From positions 62,001 through 126,000 of the forward strand of contig NZ_AUCT01000012.1 in the NCBI RefSeq assembly GCF_000429905.1: 64,000 nucleotides of DNA, read 5' to 3'. The notes beneath the pieces were generated by a model. That model had not been told where the DNA came from, did not search any database, and saw nothing but the letters and a program-made list of their open reading frames with translations. The translations under genes and the position numbers were made by a program. The DNA is from Desulfatibacillum aliphaticivorans DSM 15576. Its GTDB lineage: Bacteria > Desulfobacterota > Desulfobacteria > Desulfobacterales > Desulfatibacillaceae. This document shows, piece after piece, positions 57,208 through 64,000 of the stretch (position 1 is its first letter; the number at the start of each line of letters is the position of its first letter).

Positions 57208-57930
57208 TTAAAAAACGGGATCAAAGTCCGTTTCTGGGTCGTAAATGGCCTGGATGGGGATGTTAAATTGGTCCAGGCTTTGTTCCTTCCTGGCAATGCA
57301 AGCCAGCATGGGATAATATTTTTTCCGGGCTGCCGGCTTCATCCTGCCGACTTCGAATTCCATTTTTTCATAATAGAAATTCGGGTCTTTCCACCATCTT
57401 TCCGGGGATTCGGCCATAAAAAAAGTCACGGGCGAAAATCCATTTTTCCGGTACACGTCATAATACAAAGTCGGCGAAAAATTATAAAATCCGTGATTCA
57501 CCAGATCAAGAGGGGCCAAATGAAAAACCGTCCCGCCCACCTTAAGCATTCTGACGATGTTGGCGAAGGCGGTTTTGATGTCGAAAATATGCTCCAGGGT
57601 GCCGTGCTCGAAAACCAGGTCGTAGGAGTCGGCCATATGATCCGGGACGGGCGTGTTCATGTCGTGGACCATTGTGCAGGATTCGCTTTCCGTAAAATCC
57701 ACATCATCGTAGTGGTCAAATCCCAAGGCCTGAAAAATTTCCAGGGAAGTGATCCTGTCCTTGCCATCCAAGGGCTTGGATGAAAATCCTTGGGATTCCA
57801 GCAACACAGCCATGTCCTTGACCGGACTGGTCGCCTTTTGCCGGGAAAGGGACATGACCCGGCCCTTGTTGTTGACCCGGGGTAAAAGCTCCCGGATTAA
57901 AAATTCAACCACGCCTTGTTGCAGAGCCAA
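57208..57930 (-). CDS. SAM-dependent methyltransferase
   Basis: 240 residues, starting at TTG with AAGGAGG 7 bases upstream. The Rossmann-fold methyltransferase motif is DLVFEHGTLEHIFD followed by MLKVGGTVFHLAPLDL, as in the methyltransferase 11 group. Its N-terminal SAM-binding glycine loop is not obvious, so some divergence is present. It is followed by the glycosyltransferase-methyltransferase fusion and is divergent from the second glycan cluster. Confidence 0.8.
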   Translation of the reverse strand: MALQQGVVEFLIRELLPRVNNKGRVMSLSRQKATSPVKDMAVLLESQGFSSKPLDGKDRITSLEIFQALGFDHYDDVDFTESESCTMVHDMNTPVPDHMADSYDLVFEHGTLEHIFDIKTAFANIVRMLKVGGTVFHLAPLDLVNHGFYNFSPTLYYDVYRKNGFSPVTFFMAESPERWWKDPNFYYEKMEFEVGRMKPAARKKYYPMLACIARKEQSLDQFNIPIQAIYDPETDFDPVF

Positions 57931-58117
57931 AATTCGGCCTCCTTGCCATTAATCAGGGCCGTTATGCAGGTCCTAAAAACAAATCGGTTCAATGCTTGCC
58001 TTTCCTCGCCCATTGGACTATTAGAAAAGCTCAAAACTTCCATGAAGCCCAAGGCTTAGCACAGCAGGAAACATTTGTCATGCTTCCCGTCAAGGGAGCG
58101 ATCTTTCGGAAAATAAC

Positions 58118-58846
58118 ATGAGTTTATACAAAAACCTGAAGCCCGCGCATTTAACCGTCCTGGATAAGAAGGAAATCATAGATTATGCTTTGGGCAGGCT
58201 GTCCCCCTCCCCGTGCTCCTTTGCAGACCTTGGCGGCATTTGGGACGTGGACGGAGAATATACTTTTCACGCATTTGAAAACCATGACGTGGAAAAAGCC
58301 TTTCTCGTGGATACGGACTTTACAGACAAGGCCCTGGCCAAAGCCGAAAAGCGCCCCGCCCTGCAAATCATCCAGGACAACTTCGGCAGACCGGAGGTCG
58401 TGGAAAAAATCGGCCCGGTGGACGCCGTCTTCATGTTTGACGTGCTCTTGCACCAGGTCAGCCCGGATTGGGACCGGATCTTGGAAATGTACTCCCGGAT
58501 CTGCTCCTGTTTCGTCATATTCAATCAGCAATGGACCAGGGGGGATCATACGGTCCGTTTGCTGGACCTTGGCGAGAAAGAATATTTCGCCAACGTTCCC
58601 CACGACCCGGAGCATCCTAATTATAAAGGCCTGTTTGACAGGCTGGACGACATGCATCCCCAGCACCGGAGGAAAATCCGGGACATTCACAATATCTGGC
58701 AATGGGGAATTTCGGACAAGGACCTGATTGCAAAAATGGAAGCCATGGGTTTCGGCCTCCAGTATTATAAAAACTGCGGACAGTTTCAAAAACTGGAACA
58801 TTTTTACAATCATGCGTTTGTCTTCAGCAAGCGACCCGCCGTCTGA
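58118..58846 (+). CDS. methyltransferase-like protein of the glycan cluster
   Basis: 242 residues. ADLGGIWDVDGEYTFH resembles a SAM-binding loop, and DAVFMFDVLLHQVSPDWD the motif II region of class I methyltransferases. The last third (PQHRRKIRDIHNIWQWGISDKDL) carries no motif I know. Its stop shares one base with the start of the next gene (TGATG), so translation is coupled. The substrate is unknown. GGAAAATAAC precedes the ATG. Confidence 0.75.
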   Translation: MSLYKNLKPAHLTVLDKKEIIDYALGRLSPSPCSFADLGGIWDVDGEYTFHAFENHDVEKAFLVDTDFTDKALAKAEKRPALQIIQDNFGRPEVVEKIGPVDAVFMFDVLLHQVSPDWDRILEMYSRICSCFVIFNQQWTRGDHTVRLLDLGEKEYFANVPHDPEHPNYKGLFDRLDDMHPQHRRKIRDIHNIWQWGISDKDLIAKMEAMGFGLQYYKNCGQFQKLEHFYNHAFVFSKRPAV

Positions 58847-60237
58847 TGAATCTATTCCTGAATAAGCCCCCCGCCGGCCGCAGCCTGCACCAAAGAATAT
58901 GCGGGCGTTTGGCCCGGGAGTTATCGGCATTTAAAAGAAGCCTGCATGAAGCTATGAACAAGGACCTCGGCGAACAGAGAAAACTGCTTGAAAAGGTGAA
59001 AAAACTCAGGTTTCAGGGACGGGCGCCCCAAGCCATGCAAATCCTGGAAGAGGAGCCATGCAGCGAAGCCCTCAAGCCCCACGTCCTGGCCTGTCTCGCG
59101 GAGTTGCATTTCTATTTTGGAAACCCGCAAAAAGCTCTGGAATGCGCCGTCCAGGCCTTGGAGCTCGGATATGACTATTGCTCCATGGCCTTTGTGCAGG
59201 CATTGTCCCTGCGCGTTTTGGGGGAATCGGACAAAGCAGCGGCCTTGCTGCACAGCATCTTGGAAAAAGCCCCGGAGCACAAAGGCGCCAAGGACGTTCT
59301 GCTGCTTATGGAAGGGAAAAGCGTCCGCCCTGAGACCGAAGAAAAACTCCTTAGACTCCGAAAAATGGACCGGCCCCTGGTTATCTCCGTCCGGTCTCCT
59401 TCGGACAAGGAAAACGACCCGGAAATGCTGCCTTTATGGGGCGACTATTGGGTGAAGGTGAAACTGGAGCAGGAATTCACGCAAATGGGGCTGGTTGTCT
59501 CGCAGGAAAACCCGGACATCATCCTCCATTTCTTGGGCCTGCCGCCTAAATCCATGCCCGAACATACCTACAATATTGTATGGAATTACAGCCATCCGGA
59601 TATAATCGACCCCGAAATCCTCAGGCGGTTTGACAAAATAACCTGCGCTGCTGTAGATTTTATACCCAAGCTGGAGGCATACGGATACTTAAAGCCGGAA
59701 CTCCTGCCCGCCTGCACTTCAAAAACGCCGTACAAAACAGAGCCCGTCTACGACATAGTGTTTTTGGGCAACGCCCGGTTAAGCAGGCCGGACGGCAGGG
59801 GCGTGGTGGCGGACATGCTGGCCGCGGGCCTGGATTTTAAAGTTTGGGGATACTATTGGGACCGGCTTTTGCCAGAAAAGTACTACGGCGGCAAGTACTG
59901 GGAGTACGACCGGCTGGAAGAACTATACGCCGGAACGCGCATCACCCTGAACGACCATCACCCTGACATGGCCCGGGAAGGTTACGTGTCCAACAAAGTT
60001 TTCGACATCCTGGCCAGTGGAGGGTTTGTCATTTCACAATCAAATGCGGGGCTGAAGCCCCTGTTCGGCGATTCCGTCCCCGAATATGAAACGCCGGAGC
60101 AACTTAAAAAATTGGCCGGGCATTACCTGGATAATCCGGAAGAGCGCGAAGCGCTCAGGCTAAAAGGGCGGCAGGCCGCCTTAAGGCACACCTACCGGAA
60201 ATGCGCAGAACGCCTATTGAGCGACCTGCTTCCATAG
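58846..60237 (+). CDS. CgeB-type glycosyltransferase with N-terminal TPR-like helices
   Basis: 463 residues. An N-terminal helical region (about 40-165) with paired helices such as ALKPHVLACLAELHFYFGNPQKALE looks like TPR repeats. A GT-B-type domain follows (about 180-460), with YDIVFLGNARL, VWGYYWDRLL and the C-terminal REGYVSNKVFDILASGGFVIS signature of CgeB/glycosyltransferase 1_2 proteins. It is translated with the preceding methyltransferase and 56 bases before the ABC transporter gene. Probably transfers a sugar to a protein or lipid carrier. Confidence 0.82.
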   Translation: MNLFLNKPPAGRSLHQRICGRLARELSAFKRSLHEAMNKDLGEQRKLLEKVKKLRFQGRAPQAMQILEEEPCSEALKPHVLACLAELHFYFGNPQKALECAVQALELGYDYCSMAFVQALSLRVLGESDKAAALLHSILEKAPEHKGAKDVLLLMEGKSVRPETEEKLLRLRKMDRPLVISVRSPSDKENDPEMLPLWGDYWVKVKLEQEFTQMGLVVSQENPDIILHFLGLPPKSMPEHTYNIVWNYSHPDIIDPEILRRFDKITCAAVDFIPKLEAYGYLKPELLPACTSKTPYKTEPVYDIVFLGNARLSRPDGRGVVADMLAAGLDFKVWGYYWDRLLPEKYYGGKYWEYDRLEELYAGTRITLNDHHPDMAREGYVSNKVFDILASGGFVISQSNAGLKPLFGDSVPEYETPEQLKKLAGHYLDNPEEREALRLKGRQAALRHTYRKCAERLLSDLLP

Positions 60238-60293
60238 GCCGGCCGGTTCGAGTCAGATCCACATATACTCTCAACAGGGAGAATTAACATATC

Positions 60294-62813
60294 ATGGCGG
60301 AAAACAAAAAGCCCATCATCCAACGCTCTATTTACTCCTGGATTCTGCCCGGCAACGTCAAGTGGCACCTGCTGACCGTTTTGTGCATTTCGATCACGGT
60401 AGCCGCCAGGGTGGTTCCCCTGGAGATGCAAAAACGGATCATCAACGACGCCATCGCGCTAAAAAAGATGGACATGCTCTACATATACTGCGGCATATAC
60501 CTGGCTGCGGTGCTTTTGGCTACGGGCATGAAGTTCGCCATCAACATGCTCCAAACCTATATCGGTCAGCGCGCTTTGGAAGGCATGCGAAAAGGGCTAT
60601 ACCACCATATCCTGACCCTGCCCATGAGCTTTTTCCGCAAAACCCCGCCGGGCATGGTGGTCACATCCCTGGTTACCGAACTGGTCTCCTCCGGGGATTT
60701 CGTCGGCACGTCCATAGCCATTCCCGTGACCAACATTCTTACTCTTGCGGCTTTCGCAGTGTACCTCTTCATCCTCAACCCGTGGCTGGCCATTATTTCT
60801 CTCAGCATCTATCCGGTTGTGCTGTTTCTGGTGCCTTTGCTGCAAAAAAAGGTAAACCACGCCAATAGACAACGGGTTGACGCCACGCGGGATCTTTCCA
60901 GCAAGATCACGGAGACCATTACCGGAATCCACGAAATCCACGGAAACGGCTCCTATGATATTGAAAACAAGCGCTACGATTCCATCATAGACAAATTGTT
61001 CAAAATTCGCATTGTGTGGACCCTGTACAAACAGGCCGTCAACATTGTGAACAACTTTTTCACCAACATGAGCCCCTTTCTGATCTTCCTTCTGGGCGGC
61101 TACCTTGCCATGTCCGGAAGGCTGGAACTGGGCGCCCTGGTGGCCTTTTTATCCGCCCAGGAAAAACTCTACGACCCCTGGAAGGAGTTGATCGCCTTCT
61201 ATCAGGTGTATCAGGACGCCATCGTCCGCTATCAAAAGACCATGAGCTATTTTGACCTCATGCCCGAACATGAGATCGTGCCGGAAGACGGCAGAAAGCC
61301 TTACACCCTGAAAGGAAGCATCAAGGCTGAACGCCTGTCCTTTGTCACTGAAGAAGGTATACGCCTGATTGACAACATCAATCTGGATCTCAAACACGGA
61401 GAACACTTGGCCCTTGTCGGGTTTTCGGGGTCGGGGAAAAGCACCCTGGCCATGTGCCTGGCCCAGTTGTACAAGTTCACCGGCGGCAAGGCGACGCTTG
61501 ACGGCAAGGATATAGAAAAGCTGACCAAATCCGACATGGTCAACAATGTGGGGCTAGTCTCACAATCGCCGTTCATTTTCGACGGCACTATCCGCGAGAA
61601 CGTGATTTACTCGTGCGAAGCCGCCGCCAATATCGGGGGCAATATGGAAGATATGCCCAACCTGGACCAGATCATCAACGTGCTCCAACAGACGGGCGTT
61701 TTCGTAGATGTGCTCCGGTTCGGCCTCAACACCATGGTCGCCCCGAACCAATATCCGGACCTGGTTTCCAAACTGGTTGACGTACGAAAGAAGTTCAAGG
61801 AAAACTTTGGGGATATTTTGGATGAATATGTGGAGTTTTTCCATCCGGATCGATACCTGTACCACTCCAGCATCCTGGACAACCTGATTTTCGGCGCGCC
61901 GAACAAGGAATCCCTGACCGAAGACGGGCTTGAGGAGAACGAGTACTTCCACCAGTTCCTCCAGGAAGCGGATATTTTCCGGCCCCTGGCGAGCCTGGGA
62001 GAGCAACTGGCCAACCAGACGGTGGATATTTTGGGAAATATGCCGGCCGATAAAGTGTTTTTCGAATTAAGCCCCTTATCCCCCTTGGAATTAACGGAAT
62101 ACAAAGAGTTATTGGAGCGCACCAAAAAGCAGCGGCTTCACGAAATGGACGCCAAAGACAAGTGGATGTTCCTCAAACTTGGCTTGCGCTACATCCCGGG
62201 GAAGCACAAAATGGTCTCATTGCCGGGCATGCTGGAAAATCTCATCCTGGAAGGCCGGGCCATGTTCAAAGACACAATCATGGAAGACGATCCCCAAGCC
62301 GTCTCCTTTTTCCAGGAAGACGAGTACATATACTCCCAGACCATTTTGAACAACATCCTGTTCGGGAAGACCACCACCTCACGGCCTGAAGTCCAGGATA
62401 AGATCAACCAGAGCATCATTCGATTCCTTGTGGAAGAGGACTTGCTGGAAACCGTGGTGGAAATCGGCATGGAATTCCGGGTAGGCACCCGGGGCGAAAA
62501 CATGTCCGGCGGCCAGCGTCAAAAAATCGCCATCGCAAGGACGTTTCTCAAAGCGCCGCCCGTGCTTATCATGGACGAAGCGACCTCGGCCCTTGACAAC
62601 AAATCCCAGACACGCATACAAAATCAAATAGACCGGCGCTGGAAGGGCAAGAGCACGCTGATCGCAGTTGTTCACCGGTTGGACATAACGGTAAATTATG
62701 ATAAAATAGCCGTGATGAAGGCCGGAAACATCGTTGAAATGGGAACTTATCAGGAACTCATGGACAAGAAAGGAATGCTGTATGAGCTCGCACATGGTAG
62801 ACAAGACTCCTGA
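60294..62813 (+). CDS. ABC exporter with expanded nucleotide-binding domain
   Basis: 839 residues; ordinary half-transporters have about 580. The transmembrane domain (about 20-320) has six helices of the exporter type. Walker A is GFSGSGKST (376-384) and the Q-loop glutamine is Gln424 in VSQSPFIFDG. The signature MSGGQ is at 737-741, Walker B ends LIMDEATSALD with Asp761 and Glu762, and the switch His is His794. Normally 60-90 residues separate Q-loop and signature; here there are 313. The segment that follows the Q-loop (I-x-x-N-x-I-x) occurs three times: TIRENVIYS, SILDNLIFGAP and TILNNILFGK. All catalytic residues are present, so it should be active. The operon partners suggest regulated export of a glycan or lipid. 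Confidence 0.88.
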   Translation: MAENKKPIIQRSIYSWILPGNVKWHLLTVLCISITVAARVVPLEMQKRIINDAIALKKMDMLYIYCGIYLAAVLLATGMKFAINMLQTYIGQRALEGMRKGLYHHILTLPMSFFRKTPPGMVVTSLVTELVSSGDFVGTSIAIPVTNILTLAAFAVYLFILNPWLAIISLSIYPVVLFLVPLLQKKVNHANRQRVDATRDLSSKITETITGIHEIHGNGSYDIENKRYDSIIDKLFKIRIVWTLYKQAVNIVNNFFTNMSPFLIFLLGGYLAMSGRLELGALVAFLSAQEKLYDPWKELIAFYQVYQDAIVRYQKTMSYFDLMPEHEIVPEDGRKPYTLKGSIKAERLSFVTEEGIRLIDNINLDLKHGEHLALVGFSGSGKSTLAMCLAQLYKFTGGKATLDGKDIEKLTKSDMVNNVGLVSQSPFIFDGTIRENVIYSCEAAANIGGNMEDMPNLDQIINVLQQTGVFVDVLRFGLNTMVAPNQYPDLVSKLVDVRKKFKENFGDILDEYVEFFHPDRYLYHSSILDNLIFGAPNKESLTEDGLEENEYFHQFLQEADIFRPLASLGEQLANQTVDILGNMPADKVFFELSPLSPLELTEYKELLERTKKQRLHEMDAKDKWMFLKLGLRYIPGKHKMVSLPGMLENLILEGRAMFKDTIMEDDPQAVSFFQEDEYIYSQTILNNILFGKTTTSRPEVQDKINQSIIRFLVEEDLLETVVEIGMEFRVGTRGENMSGGQRQKIAIARTFLKAPPVLIMDEATSALDNKSQTRIQNQIDRRWKGKSTLIAVVHRLDITVNYDKIAVMKAGNIVEMGTYQELMDKKGMLYELAHGRQDS

Positions 62814-63333
62814 TCAAAAGTGCCAGGACTCATCAGGCTTGACTTGTGAGTTCTCCCAAAACCTGGATATCCTTCGCCAGATTGACTTGTTTTCGGCTTT
62901 GCCCATAGAAAGCCTGAAAGTCTTTGCGCTCATGAGCTCCAGGGAAAAATACAAGGCCGGCGACGTCTTGTTCCAGCAGGGCGAGGACGACGGCCAGGCT
63001 TTTTATATTTTTTCAGGCGCGGGAGAGCTTGTGTATAAAGGCGACGGACCGGAGGAAGTGATCCGCACCGTGGGGGCGGGACAAATGATCGGGGCCACGG
63101 CCATTCTGGGCGAAGTGCCCAGGCTGTTCTCCTTCCGGGCTGTAACCGAGTTGGAATGCTTTTTAATGGAGCGGGAGAAGTTCCGTACCACGTTGGAGCA
63201 GTTTCCCGCTATATTGCCCAAAATCATTAAAACGCTGGTCCAAAAAATCCATGCCAGGGAAAAGGTGTTTCTCACATCCAGGAATCCGGACTGTGAAGCG
63301 TGCAAAAAAAACCTGGGCGTCATCTTTGACTGA
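62782..63333 (+). CDS. cyclic-nucleotide-binding-fold protein, probably not binding cAMP
   Basis: 183 residues from the ATG at 62782, which has AAAGGA upstream and overlaps the transporter end by 32 bases; an earlier in-frame ATG has no ribosome site. A cNMP-type beta-roll is at about 25-150 (FSALPIESLKVFALMSS, KAGDVLFQQGEDDGQAFYIFSGAGELV). In its phosphate cassette, MIGATAILGEVPRLFSFRA, the essential Glu of the usual FGE is Ala, while the Arg is kept. Cyclic nucleotide binding is doubtful. There is no DNA-binding domain; the tail has a CEAC pair. It may be a docking module between the transporter and the switch proteins. Confidence 0.8.
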   Translation: MSSHMVDKTPDQKCQDSSGLTCEFSQNLDILRQIDLFSALPIESLKVFALMSSREKYKAGDVLFQQGEDDGQAFYIFSGAGELVYKGDGPEEVIRTVGAGQMIGATAILGEVPRLFSFRAVTELECFLMEREKFRTTLEQFPAILPKIIKTLVQKIHAREKVFLTSRNPDCEACKKNLGVIFD

Positions 63334-63362
63334 ACCCTTTATCGCGAACAAAGGTCCAGCTA

Positions 63363-63818
63363 ATGACAGTCGGCGAAATCAAGGTCTCATTAAAAAATAA
63401 ACTGGCCGAACTCGAAAAACTGCACGAAAAGATCGAGGAGTTTCTCGCATCCAAGGGGGGCTCCCGAAAGGCTCTTTTTCAACTTAAGCTGGCTTTGGAA
63501 GAGGTCTTTGTGAACATCGTCCACTACGGGTTTGAAGATGACAAGGAGCATGACATCAACATGACCCTTTCCTTTACGCCTCCTTACATCACCATTCAGG
63601 TGGAGGACGACGGAAGGGCCTTTGACCCCATCAATGCGGAAGAACCGGACTTGTCAAAGCCCCTGTCCTGCCGGGCTCCCGGAGGCTTGGGCGTTTTTCT
63701 GACCAAATGGTGCTGCGACCTGAATTATCGCCGTGAAAACGGCAAGAACATCCTGACTATCAAAAAGACTCTTGTAGATAACGACAAGGAATCCAATACG
63801 GGTGCAAACACCGCGTAA
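63363..63818 (+). CDS. RsbW-type anti-sigma ATPase/kinase
   Basis: 151 residues, one GHKL domain: the N-box LKLALEEVFVNIVHYGF, the G1 box VEDDGRAFDP and the G2 box APGGLGVFLTKWCCD. It should phosphorylate the STAS protein encoded 14 bases downstream, and bind its target when that protein is phosphorylated. It follows the cNMP-fold gene by 29 bases. No sigma factor is in view, so the target may instead be the transporter or cNMP protein. Confidence 0.88.
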   Translation: MTVGEIKVSLKNKLAELEKLHEKIEEFLASKGGSRKALFQLKLALEEVFVNIVHYGFEDDKEHDINMTLSFTPPYITIQVEDDGRAFDPINAEEPDLSKPLSCRAPGGLGVFLTKWCCDLNYRRENGKNILTIKKTLVDNDKESNTGANTA

Positions 63819-63832
63819 GAAAAGAGGATAAC

Positions 63833-64000
63833 ATGGATATCATTGAAGAAAAAAGCAACGACATAGCTGTTTTCAAACTCAATGGCAGCCTGGACTCCAA
63901 CACATCCCCCGCTTTTGAAGAAAAGGTGGTGGCGATCATTGAAGGCGGAACCAGCAAGATCATTGTGGATTTTTCGGGCCTGGATTATATTTCCAGCGCC
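63833..64000 (+). CDS. STAS-domain anti-anti-sigma factor (N-terminal part)
   Basis: 56 codons before the window ends. The sequence VFKLNGSLDSNTSPAFEEKV followed by DFSGLDYISSA is the classic STAS start, and the serine pair in YISSA is the site phosphorylated by RsbW-type kinases. AGAGGA lies just before the ATG. It pairs with the kinase gene 14 bases upstream. The gene continues past the right edge. Confidence 0.9.
   Translation, partial: MDIIEEKSNDIAVFKLNGSLDSNTSPAFEEKVVAIIEGGTSKIIVDFSGLDYISSA

Overview
The window looks like a piece of chromosome from an anaerobic, motile, Gram-negative member of the Desulfobacterota, probably a Desulfobacterales-type sulfate reducer. The evidence is the mix of a sigma-54-driven flagellar operon, an ADP-forming acyl-CoA synthetase, fatty-acid-type acyl-CoA enzymes, many two-component and partner-switching regulators and very large secreted proteins. 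Desulfatibacillum is my best guess, but that is an impression from gene content and not something I can prove here. I saw no tRNA or rRNA gene, no CRISPR array and no insertion sequence.

Layout. (1) Positions 1-9.7 kb, minus strand: flagellar genes in two transcription units, each with a near-consensus sigma-54 promoter: fliK-flgD-flgE, then motA-motB-like-motB-fliL. (2) 9.9-15.3 kb, minus: a TauE/SafE permease overlapping a MASE3-like membrane sensor, a secreted protein with dockerin-like calcium loops, and a small membrane protein. (3) 15.5-23.1 kb, minus: citrate synthase, a short DnaJ-like protein, and an acyl-CoA synthetase-pgi-pfk operon. (4) 23.5-36.7 kb: a BLUF photoreceptor, a 756-bp gap, and a 3951-residue secreted protein with four beta-helix regions, 15 tandem modules of about 100 residues and a Cys/TM/basic C-terminal anchor. 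(5) 36.7-44.3 kb: a periplasmic binding protein with a histidine kinase, a convergent hybrid kinase, an unknown membrane protein and an RsbW-type ATPase. (6) 44.5-52 kb: enoyl-CoA hydratase-family protein, several small proteins, an Smr protein, an acyl-CoA dehydrogenase with a dyad over its -10 box, a thioesterase and an rRNA methyltransferase. (7) 52.3-55.8 kb: a frameshifted NosD-like secreted protein, an OmpA-family lipoprotein and a patch of REP-like dyads. (8) 55.8-64 kb: divergent glycosyltransferase and methyltransferase genes leading into an ABC transporter with an unusual nucleotide-binding domain, followed without a break by a cNMP-fold protein, an RsbW-type kinase and a STAS protein cut by the window end.

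The most novel-looking part is region 8. The ABC protein carries about 250 extra residues between its Q-loop and its signature motif, and the motif that normally follows the Q-loop appears three times. It sits in one operon with a degenerate cyclic-nucleotide fold and an anti-sigma/anti-anti-sigma pair. This looks like export of a glycosylated product under partner-switch control. The giant repeat protein and the paired MotB proteins, one of which lacks the proton-binding aspartate, are the next most interesting.

Start codons were moved from the longest possible reading frame where a ribosome binding site and family length favoured an internal start (fliK, the secreted 808-residue protein, the small membrane protein, gltA, pgi, the acyl-CoA synthetase, the enoyl-CoA hydratase, the cNMP protein, the small Cys protein).
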